From a virus: a DNA stretch of 20,487 nt. The stretch is from positions 1 through 20,487 of IMG/VR virus record IMGVR_UViG_3300009593_000159; one strand, given 5' to 3'. Below the pieces are notes generated by a model. The model did no database searches. It saw only the letters and a program-made list of their open reading frames with translations, and had not been told where the DNA came from. The first letter of the stretch is position 1. Every line of letters starts with the position of its first letter. Shown piece after piece: positions 6,612 to 15,200 of this stretch. Both the position numbers and the translations under genes were made by a program.

Positions 6612-8120
6612 ATGGATCCACAAGCTTTAGTACAATCAACTTCTAGTCTTAATAATATAAGTAGATCATTTAATGGTCTTGCTGCTGGTATTACACGTTC
6701 TAGTTTTTTAGCTAGATCTATTGCTAAAACTGTTAAGACTGATAATATAGGTAAAAAGAAACTTTTAACATCTGATGCTACTTATTTTAAGAGAAGAAGA
6801 GAATCATTTTTAAGGAGGAGAAGAGAAGATCAACTTGAAGCATCTACAGTTAATGGTGCAGCAAAGGCAAGAGGAAAAGCTATAACAAATACTGGAAAGG
6901 GAGTTCTAGGTAGGATACTTAGTTTCCTTGGAATTGTTTTGATAGGATTTGTGGTTCAAAGATTGCCACAGATTCTAAAAGGTGTTACTGCACTTATTAA
7001 AAGGATTACTCAGGTAGTTCAAATTTTTAAGGGATTTATAAATGGGGTGATTGGTGTCTTTGAAAGTATGTCTGGTAAGTTGGATCAAGTAATTGGAATG
7101 TTTCGTTTCTGGGATTTTGGTAAGCAGAGAGATGAGGCAGAAGATTCGTTCAATAAGGTTAATGATAAAATTAAAAATCTGAATACAAGTTTCATTGCTG
7201 GAGTCAATAGATATCAGGATGATGGTGATTTGGATGAAGAAATAGAGAGAATTGATGCAGAATCGAAACAGAAAGAGAGAATATTTGGGGGTGAAGACGA
7301 TCCAGGTGCAAAAAACCAATGGTGGGATTTTCTTGACTTATTCCCAAATAAAAATAAGACAGAAGGGGAAGGTAATGAAGATGGTCAAAAAGATGATATT
7401 AAAGAAGAGGTTAAGAATGAAGTTTTAGAGTACTTTGAGGGAGGAGAAATTAAGGCTGGTGAAACAGCACTTGTAGGTGAAGGTAAGGATGGTAAATCTA
7501 AGGATAGGGAATTATTCACCCCTAAGCAGGATGGATTTATTCTTCCAAATAATATAACTGAAAGATTAATGGAAGCATCTAGTTTCTTAGAATCTGACAA
7601 ATTGCAAAATAGCATGAAATCAAGTGTTGAAAACTTTGATATCAGTACTATGAATGATATGATGAAGGGATTTAGTAGTGTGATGGATACTATGGGAAAT
7701 ATTGAAGATCCTTCTAAGAATATTGAAAAAATTGATGATGTTAAAGAGGAAAAGGATAAAGGAAATCGTGGATTCCTTGGTTGGAGATCTTCTGTTGATT
7801 GGATGACAGGTGGATTGACTGATTTGGATAAAAAAGGAAATGAATTTAATCTTATTAATCCTAAGGATGATGATTCAGAAATTGAATCTTTATTTAAGTC
7901 TATAAAGACAGATTCTGATGGTCTTATTGATGAGATAACACCAGAAAGAAAAGGTCAAAAAATCATGATGCCTCCACCACCAGGATTAGGAGCAGGATCT
8001 CAATCTAAGAATACACCACAAAGTTCTGGTGGTATACCTAAGTCAGGAGGAAAGTCTGGTGGGTTAAATATAAAGGAATACCATAAGCATATAACAACGT
8101 TAATTACAGCATATACTTAG
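6612..8120 (+). CDS. Putative tail tape-measure-like protein B (502 aa)
   Basis: A 502-residue protein starting one base after the stop of the previous gene. Its layout is an N-terminal polar helical region, a basic cluster (FKRRRESFLRRRRED, 59-73), hydrophobic stretches at about 97-120 (ILSFLGIVLIGFVV) and 122-150, acidic coiled-coil-like stretches (170-225 and 250-275), and then residues 276-314. That last region reads FEGGEIKAGETALVGE then RELFTPKQDGFILPNN, which resembles the GG-x-aG-x-alVGE-ELF-P-G-I-pN motif seen in many phage tape measure proteins. The C-terminus is Pro/Gly-rich and ends in KEYHKHITTLITAYT. I infer a tape-measure or tail-lumen role; which of the two adjacent proteins sets tail length cannot be told from sequence. 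The stop TAG touches the gp27 ATG. Confidence 0.75.
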   Translation: MDPQALVQSTSSLNNISRSFNGLAAGITRSSFLARSIAKTVKTDNIGKKKLLTSDATYFKRRRESFLRRRREDQLEASTVNGAAKARGKAITNTGKGVLGRILSFLGIVLIGFVVQRLPQILKGVTALIKRITQVVQIFKGFINGVIGVFESMSGKLDQVIGMFRFWDFGKQRDEAEDSFNKVNDKIKNLNTSFIAGVNRYQDDGDLDEEIERIDAESKQKERIFGGEDDPGAKNQWWDFLDLFPNKNKTEGEGNEDGQKDDIKEEVKNEVLEYFEGGEIKAGETALVGEGKDGKSKDRELFTPKQDGFILPNNITERLMEASSFLESDKLQNSMKSSVENFDISTMNDMMKGFSSVMDTMGNIEDPSKNIEKIDDVKEEKDKGNRGFLGWRSSVDWMTGGLTDLDKKGNEFNLINPKDDDSEIESLFKSIKTDSDGLIDEITPERKGQKIMMPPPPGLGAGSQSKNTPQSSGGIPKSGGKSGGLNIKEYHKHITTLITAYT

Positions 8121-9401
8121 ATGGAAGCATTAAAAAGATCGACATATGAAGAAATTGTAATTGAATCCACAGATGGTTCAAAGACGATTGATATTGCTCC
8201 TGGTACTGTAATGATTGATTATTATGAGGATATATTTTCACCAACTCTTACTGCCAAATTACAAGTTACTTCTGAAGGAAATACTATAGAGGGTGATGAT
8301 GGAGAATTACAATCAATTTATAATGGTTTACCTTTAAGAGGTGGAGAAACAGTTACTATAAAAATTGCTGGTAATTGTGAAAATAATCCAGGAATGGATT
8401 TATCATTTTTTGTATCTAGTATTAGTAATGTAATTACTAGAAAGAAATCAGAATCATTTACATTAAATTTGGTTTCTATAGGTGCAATAACTAATGAAAC
8501 ATCTAGGGTTGGTAGAAAGTATCCAACATCTAATAAGATATCAGAATCTATAAAGGATATAGTTAAAAACTATTTGGGTGATGAACGTGAGGTTGATGTA
8601 GATGCAACTCAAAATGTATATGGATTTCTTGGTAACATGAGAAAACCATTTACACTTTTAACGTGGTTAGCATCAAAATCTGTACCTGAAAGTGCAAAGG
8701 ATAGTAGTACTTCAGGATATGTATTTTTTGAAACTAAGGATGGATTTCATTTTAGATCTATTGATAGTTTAATAAATGCTGAACCTGCTGCAAGATATTA
8801 TTCTACTGAAGTTATAGAACAAACAAATAATGATTTTAAAATTATAAGATACAGTACATCTAAAAATGAAGATGTTTTAGGTAAACTTCAAAGAGGTGCT
8901 TATTGTAGTTATAGAATATTTTTTGATCCGTTAACTTTTAATTATACAGACCCTGCTAAGGGTATATTTACATCTGAAAATTATGCTAGTACAGATCCAA
9001 AAAAAGGTAAAGCTTCAACTTTAGGTAAAAGTATTAAGTTGCCAGGTAATCTTGCTAGTACTCCAAGTAGATTTGTTACTGCTGTTATGGACAGGGGAAC
9101 TATGGAAAGAGGTGTATCTAAAGCAGAGAATGCTGATCCAACTTTTACACAATCTCAAGCACTTATGAGATATAATTCTATATTCTCTCAATTGATTACT
9201 ATGACAATACCTTCTAATACTAATTTAAGGGCTGGTGATATTATTGAGTGTGAATTTGCTCTTACTTCAGCAAAGGATGCAATTGACACTGAGCAAAGTG
9301 GTCTATATATGATTAAAGAATTGTGCCATCATTTTGACCCAACAGGATCTTACACTTCATTAACATTAATTAAAGATACATACGGAACTAAAGCGAAATG
9401 A
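8121..9401 (+). CDS. 27: gp27-like baseplate hub protein
   Basis: A 426-residue protein assigned to the T4 gp27 hub class (T4: 391 residues), the trimeric ring that carries the gp5 spike and connects to the tube. Evidence is the N-terminal beta domain (IAPGTVMIDYYEDIFSPTLT, AKLQVTSEGNTI), the later FEGFHFRSIDSL-like segment (here KDGFHFRSIDSLI), and a C-terminal strand set NLRAGDIIECEF then LYMIKELCHHFDPTGSYTSL. The latter parallels the T4 LTPGVKIIF and [22 protein letters not shown] pattern. Its position immediately before the gp5-like gene also fits. The start ATG abuts the preceding stop, and the end overlaps the next gene by ATGA (9398-9401). Confidence 0.8.
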   Translation: MEALKRSTYEEIVIESTDGSKTIDIAPGTVMIDYYEDIFSPTLTAKLQVTSEGNTIEGDDGELQSIYNGLPLRGGETVTIKIAGNCENNPGMDLSFFVSSISNVITRKKSESFTLNLVSIGAITNETSRVGRKYPTSNKISESIKDIVKNYLGDEREVDVDATQNVYGFLGNMRKPFTLLTWLASKSVPESAKDSSTSGYVFFETKDGFHFRSIDSLINAEPAARYYSTEVIEQTNNDFKIIRYSTSKNEDVLGKLQRGAYCSYRIFFDPLTFNYTDPAKGIFTSENYASTDPKKGKASTLGKSIKLPGNLASTPSRFVTAVMDRGTMERGVSKAENADPTFTQSQALMRYNSIFSQLITMTIPSNTNLRAGDIIECEFALTSAKDAIDTEQSGLYMIKELCHHFDPTGSYTSLTLIKDTYGTKAK

Positions 9402-11713
9402 TAGAGGAATCAATATTAAAAAGTAATTTTGTAGGAAGAGATGGATTCAAGTGGTGGATCGGTCAGATTGCACCAGAGGAATGTCAAGGTGGTCAATTAA
9501 ATCAAGTTGTAGATACAATACCAGCTCCATTACCACCTGGTGCTAAACCTGATGATTATGATCAAGCTGATCCTTGGGGAAATAGAATTAAGGTAAGGAT
9601 CATGGGATATCATCCTCAAGATCCAATTGAATTGCCTGATAAAGATTTACCTTGGGCTCAGATTTTATTGCCATCAACTGCAGGATCTGGTGGTGGTGGT
9701 GTTTTTAGATCAACTAGATTAACACCAGGAGATAGTGTATTTGGTTTTTTCCTTGATGGTGATGATGCACAATTACCTGTAATATTAGGAATATTTGGTA
9801 GATCTTCAAGTCCAGTAAAACTTGGACCTTACAAGCAACCATTTCAACCATATACTGGATATACTAAAAAGAATCCACCTAGTGCATATTTCTTGAATAA
9901 GGAAGTTGGTGATCAATCAGGACCTAGTGCTACTCCATTACCTATTGATTTACCTAAGGAAGTTGCTGATAAGGTAAACACAGCTAAACTTAGTAAATTA
10001 ATTAGTAAGTTTGGTCAAGAACTTGGTGAAATTGAATTTGATAAACAAAAGATACAATCTTCTTTTACTGCTTTAGGAAGTTTGATTGATAGTCCTACGG
10101 TATCTCAAGGCATATCGACTATGAAACTTGCCAGTAGGCAAATGAAGACTGAGATGAAAAATATGCAGAAGGATTTGAAAATATTAACTGAGAAAATTGA
10201 TACTGAAGCAATTAAAGATCAATTTGAAGATGTTCTTGGTGGAATTGATACTGATGCATTTAAAGCAAAGGCAGAAGAACTTAAAGGTATAGTAAATTTA
10301 CAAATAAAAGAAAGAACTGCGAATGCGAAGGAGCAAATAAAATCTTTAGGTGGTGGAATGGCTAAAGATATGATGGGAAAGTTGCAAACTGCAGTTGCTA
10401 AAGAAGCGAATAGTGGAGTTAAAAAGACATATGCTAAGGTATTTGGTGCTGTTTTTGCAGCAACTAAGAGTAGAGCTAAAGCAAAACAAGCTGGTATAAA
10501 GGCACAAGCAGCATTTATTAACCCACTTAAGTCTTTCCATGAAGGTCTTCCTTGTGTTATGCAGAATGTTATAGGTGGTATGGGCGATGCTATCGATGGA
10601 ATAATTGACCAATTAGTAGATAATGTGACTAATTTTACTGATTGTATTATGGATCAGGCAATTGGTGGTATAATGAATAGTGTAATTGGAGGTCTTACGA
10701 AGGGTATTATGCCATCTTTAGGTGGGATATCTAAAATTTTAGGTGGATTTAGTCCTGGTGATTTTCTTAGAGGTAAAGCAGAAAATTTACAAGCAATAGC
10801 AAGTATGTTTGAGTGTCAAGAAAAATCAGATGATGACTCTATGACAGTTCAGCAATATGTTGTTGGTGGAGGACCAGCAGAAGCATTTGATTCTCTTATA
10901 GAAGGTATATTAGAAGTAGCAAATACAGCAGATTCTCTAACAGAAGGATTAGTAGGTGCTGTTCAAGACTTTAATATTGGTGGATATAAAGGTAGTTTGG
11001 GTGTATTTGACTTTATGAATCCAAGCGTATCTGTTCCTGGATTTAAGAGTCCACTTGGAGAATGTTATAGTGGACCTCCACTAGGATGTGCTGGTGTGAA
11101 GCTTAATATTTTTGGTGGCGGTGGTGTAGGTGCAAATGCTAGAGCATTATTCGGTGATGTTATTGGTTCTGGTGTAGAAGCAGTTGGTAGTATTATTGGT
11201 ATAGATTTAAAGAGTGGTGGATCTGGATATAATGCAGCACCATTTGTTGAAATTGTTGATACATGTAATAAGGGATATGGTGCTGTCGCTAGAGCAAAAA
11301 TAGATCTTGATCCAGAATCACCTACTTATCAGGAAGTTGTTGATGTTATAATTCTTACTCCTGGTGAAAATTATCCAGTTAGAAATGTTGATGGTGAAGA
11401 TAATGAACCTGTTATAGTTGATCATGTAACTGTTATTTCTCCTGGTGAAGATTATGATAGGGATGATAAGGTAATTGATGATGCAGGTAATGAATACACT
11501 ACTTTTGTAGATGACTTTGGTAGAATTGTTAATGTGGTTGCACCAGACGGTACAACAATGAATGTACCAGAAATAACTGAGTTCCCTGAACTTACAGTGG
11601 TATCTAAAGATGGTTCACCATCTACTGGTTTTGGTGCAATATTAAGAGCACAGTTGAAACCAAGACCTCCATATCAAGGAGAAGTCAAGCAAGTTATCGA
11701 CTGTATTAGTTGA
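9398..11713 (+). CDS. 5: gp5-like baseplate hub protein without a visible lysozyme domain (771 aa)
   Basis: A 771-residue protein. Residues about 14-135 look like the gp5/VgrG OB-fold: NRIKVRIMGYHPQDP, DLPWAQILLPSTAG, a Gly run, then GDSVFGFFLDGDDAQLPVILGIFG. T4 gp5 continues with a lysozyme domain and a triple beta-helix. Here residues 185-375 are instead long charged helices, 385-470 a Gly/Ile-rich hydrophobic region with several Cys, and 600-771 a beta-rich end with motifs such as SGGSGYNAAPFVEI, LTPGENYPV and ISPGEDYDRDD. I see no T4-lysozyme catalytic Glu/Asp/Thr arrangement. The role as hub and spike base is inferred from the OB-fold and from coupling to gp27. The AATAAATA box of the next unit begins at the base after its stop codon. 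Confidence 0.75.
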   Translation: MIEESILKSNFVGRDGFKWWIGQIAPEECQGGQLNQVVDTIPAPLPPGAKPDDYDQADPWGNRIKVRIMGYHPQDPIELPDKDLPWAQILLPSTAGSGGGGVFRSTRLTPGDSVFGFFLDGDDAQLPVILGIFGRSSSPVKLGPYKQPFQPYTGYTKKNPPSAYFLNKEVGDQSGPSATPLPIDLPKEVADKVNTAKLSKLISKFGQELGEIEFDKQKIQSSFTALGSLIDSPTVSQGISTMKLASRQMKTEMKNMQKDLKILTEKIDTEAIKDQFEDVLGGIDTDAFKAKAEELKGIVNLQIKERTANAKEQIKSLGGGMAKDMMGKLQTAVAKEANSGVKKTYAKVFGAVFAATKSRAKAKQAGIKAQAAFINPLKSFHEGLPCVMQNVIGGMGDAIDGIIDQLVDNVTNFTDCIMDQAIGGIMNSVIGGLTKGIMPSLGGISKILGGFSPGDFLRGKAENLQAIASMFECQEKSDDDSMTVQQYVVGGGPAEAFDSLIEGILEVANTADSLTEGLVGAVQDFNIGGYKGSLGVFDFMNPSVSVPGFKSPLGECYSGPPLGCAGVKLNIFGGGGVGANARALFGDVIGSGVEAVGSIIGIDLKSGGSGYNAAPFVEIVDTCNKGYGAVARAKIDLDPESPTYQEVVDVIILTPGENYPVRNVDGEDNEPVIVDHVTVISPGEDYDRDDKVIDDAGNEYTTFVDDFGRIVNVVAPDGTTMNVPEITEFPELTVVSKDGSPSTGFGAILRAQLKPRPPYQGEVKQVIDCIS

Positions 11714-11721
11714 AATAAATA
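11714..11721 (+). promoter_or_regulatory. T4-type late promoter for the spike/fibre unit
   Basis: AATAAATA at 11714-11721 matches the late -10 consensus apart from the variable first base. It starts at the base immediately after the gp5-like stop codon and lies 20 bases before the ATG at 11742. No other box precedes a gene start until 18981, so it probably drives the next five genes. Confidence 0.8.
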
Positions 11722-11741
11722 GAAGGGTAAGGTATTAGTAT

Positions 11742-12266
11742 ATGGCAAAACAACCAAGTTGGCAAAAAAGACAGGTTGATTCATTTGGTAATTTTAAAGT
11801 TGAATATGGAAACCCATTAAATCACTTGGGTGGTCCTGCAGTTTTTAGTTTGATCGGTAATGGTGCTGGTGGAACTGGTAAATTAGGACTGAGAGAAAGT
11901 GGAACTTTTGATATTATTGTCGATCAAACTGTAAAGATTACTGGTGCTGCCAATAATCAAAGACCTGATGGTGGTAATGGGGTTGAGATTCTCTCTATGG
12001 AAGGTGGTATTCTTCTTAATTGTCAGAAAGGAACTCTTAAGATAAATGCTAAGAATATTGAAATTAACTCAAATACTAATATAACTTTCAAAGCATCAGA
12101 GAAGATTACTCACGATGCTGATCATGTTCATTTTCATGTTAGAGATTTAGATGTGGATCCTGGTAGATTTAATGGAAATGTTAAGAGAGGTGATATTAGG
12201 GTAAGAGAATTGGGATTCTTATATAATTGTTATAGAGGAACCGAAGTCGGGGAGTTTGGAACCTAA
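11742..12266 (+). CDS. Small beta-rich spike-like baseplate protein with a histidine cluster
   Basis: A 174-residue protein without a named family that I can assign firmly. Residues about 50-135 are a run of short beta strands separated by Gly/Asn/Asp turns (FDIIVDQTVKITG, VEILSMEGGILLNC, GTLKINAKNIEINSNTNITF). This resembles the beta-helical spikes of VgrG and gp5 C-termini. Directly after it comes HDADHVHFHVRD, with His at 124, 128, 130 and 132. HxH motifs bind iron at the tips of several phage spikes. Because it follows a gp5-like protein that lacks an obvious beta-helix, it could supply the spike as a separate polypeptide (inference). A purine-rich AGAAGGGTAAGG lies upstream of the ATG. 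It overlaps the next gene by one base. Confidence 0.75.
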   Translation: MAKQPSWQKRQVDSFGNFKVEYGNPLNHLGGPAVFSLIGNGAGGTGKLGLRESGTFDIIVDQTVKITGAANNQRPDGGNGVEILSMEGGILLNCQKGTLKINAKNIEINSNTNITFKASEKITHDADHVHFHVRDLDVDPGRFNGNVKRGDIRVRELGFLYNCYRGTEVGEFGT

Positions 12267-15200
12267 TGACACAAGAACAGAATTTTTCAGATATAAATGA
12301 CGGTGGCAATCATCAGGTAAGTAATGTTGCCGAATTTTATAATGATGTTCATGTTTATGGAAAATTATATGCAGATTTAGTTGGTGGATTATCTGGTGAT
12401 GGTAGTCAAGGACTAACTGTAGATAGTTTAACTGTTAATAATAATGCTACTTTTTTAGGTGATATATTTGTAGAAGGTCTTATTGATACTGATTATCTAA
12501 CAGTAAGCCAGAGGTTAGATGTTGGTATGGGTGGGACAGTTTTTACTGCCATATCTACTACTGATGGAAGGAATGGTGAAGGTCAGATAGGAGGTCGGGT
12601 TGGTATTGGTAGTACACGACCAGACGCTTTATTGCAAGTTGGTGAGAGATTACAATCACTTGTTGTTACTGATGGTGGTAACGTAGGATTGGGATCTACG
12701 ACACCTGGAGCACGTTTCCAGGTTGGTTCTGAATGTTTAATTGTTAATACTGATCCTTGTTCAGTAGGAATAGGAACTACTTTACCTCAACAAAAGTTTC
12801 AAGTTAACACTGGTACGAATGGTGCTGTTATAAGTGATACTGGACAAGTTGGTGTAAGAACCGCTATGTTTGAAGGGACAGAAGTCTTTAAAGTAAATTC
12901 GTTAGATAATTCATTTGTTATTACCGATACTGGTAATGTTGGTATTGGTAGTTTAGATCCTACTGCGATTCCTGGTTATAATTCAAGTCAAGAGGGTATA
13001 ATAAAATTAAATGTAGAGGGATCAGTTAAGATTGATCGAAATATAATTGACTCTGCAGATTCTCCAGGTGTAAATGGATATTATTTGAATAGAGATGGGA
13101 ATGGTATCCGTTGGGTACAAGCATCTCCAATCTCCTTAGATGGAATGTATGTTCAGGATGAAGGTACTGATTTACCTACAAATGGAACAGCACAATTATT
13201 CCAGTGGTTGAATTTTGTACAATTAGATAGTCAGGGTCTTGGAGTAGATACCTTACTTCCAATTCCAGATCCAGCAAACCCAACTGCTATTGCAAAGATT
13301 CAAACACAGGATTTATGGGGTCATACTAATAGTAATAATGATTCTCCAATCTATAGGATGACTAAGGTTGGTATTAAGAATAATAGTCCTAGCACAGAAT
13401 TAGATGTAACTGGAGAAGTTCATGCAACTGGTGCTGTTGATTTTGATGATACATTAAATGTTGATGGTGATACAACTTTAAAGGCTGCTTTAGATGTTGA
13501 TGGTCTTGCTACCTTTAACAATACTACTGATGCCACCTCACCAACATCTGCCTCTGTTCAATTAGATGGTGGTTTAGGTATAGTAAAGCAGATTTATGTT
13601 GGTGGAATAGCAAAGATACAAGATACAACCGATTCTTCAAGTTGTACTACAGGTGCTTTAACAGTTGCTGGTGGTGTTGGTATTTCTAAGGACTTAAATA
13701 TTTGTGGTGATCAAAAAATATCATCATCAACAGAATCTGTAAACTGTACTACTGGTGCTTTAGTAGTTACTGGTGGTGTTGGTATTTCTAAGAACTTAAA
13801 TGTTTGTGGTGATGCAGATATTTACGGTACAACACAATCAGTAGATAAGAATAGTGGTGCTTTAGTTGTTGATGGTGGTGTAGGAATTGATAAAAACTTA
13901 AATGTTGGTCAGAATACAAAACTTGAGGGTACTTTAGAACTAGAGAACCAAATAATTGATAAGTTTGATAGTAATGGTGTTGGTGTATGTAAGACAGATT
14001 ATAGATTATCAACCTTTAGTACGGGTGTTGGTGTTGGTGTATCTTGGAGACCTTCTGGAGTTCAAACTAAGAAAACTATATGGGTGACTAAGAATGGATG
14101 TGATAGTAATAGCGGATTATTGGAAGGTGATGCAAAATATACTATATCCGCTGCTGCTGCCGTAGCACAGATGGGTGATACTATTAAAGTTCGTTCTGGT
14201 ATTTACTATGAAGATAACCCAATTGGATTAAATTATGATGTTGCCATTTCTGGTGAAGATTTAAGATTAGTTACTGTGGTTCCTAATAACACTTCTAAGG
14301 ATATATTCCATGTTAGAAATGGATGCTTAGTAGAGAATTTAAGTTTCAAAGGATCTGGTGGAACAACAACAACTCATCATGGTTTAGCAGCAGTAGCATT
14401 TCCACCAACAGATAATGCTGATAAAGCAATTGGTGGTTTTATTGACCTTGGTCCATCTAATGAAGGACCTAATGGTAGATATAAGAGTCCTTATGTTAGA
14501 AACTGTACTAACTTTATGACGGGTAGTATTGGAATGAAGATTGATGGTAATCATGTTGACGCTTCACACACAGGAACTAATGATCTAGGTCAAGATTTGA
14601 AGAGTATGGTTTGTGATGCCTTTACTCAATATAATGAGGCTGGTATCGGTGTTTCAATTACTAATAAAGGATATGCACAGTTAGTTTCTATCTTTACTAT
14701 TGGTTGTGAGAAAGCAATTTATTGTGATAGTGGTGGACAATGTGACCTTACAAACTCTAACTCATCATTCGGTAAGTTTGGATTAGTTGCTGATGGCACA
14801 AGTGGTGTTGAATTTGATGGAACTCTAAGTGCTAAGATGGAAGCTGAGGCTGATAAGATAGAAGTTACTAATTGCCAAGATCAAAGCAATAATAATAGAA
14901 CTCCTTTTGATGGACAGGGTGCATACTTCCACTTAGATATGAGTGATTACCCAGATACAATTTCAACTGCATCAGTAACTGCACCGTTACAAACTATTAG
15001 ATCTATTGTAGTTGTGAATGGTGGTAATCCTGGTGATTATTCTGCATCTGCACCTCCTCTTGTTACTGCTTCCTTACCAGAAGGTCCTGAATCAATTATT
15101 GCCGAGTTCTCACCAAACGTAAGTGCTGCTGGAACAATTACTTCTGTTGATGTGATTGCTAGTGGTAGAAACTTCTTACCCACTCAGAATGTTGTAATGA

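Noticed and set aside
12595-12960. Intramolecular chaperone (S74 endosialidase-type) domain suggested by VGIGTT repeats
   Set aside because: The repeats often accompany such domains, but no S74 C-terminal domain with its Ser-Lys dyad is recognisable in this protein.
14076-14950. Active polysaccharide depolymerase in the beta-helix region
   Set aside because: The fold is plausible, but no catalytic motif can be identified by eye, so enzymatic activity is not claimed.
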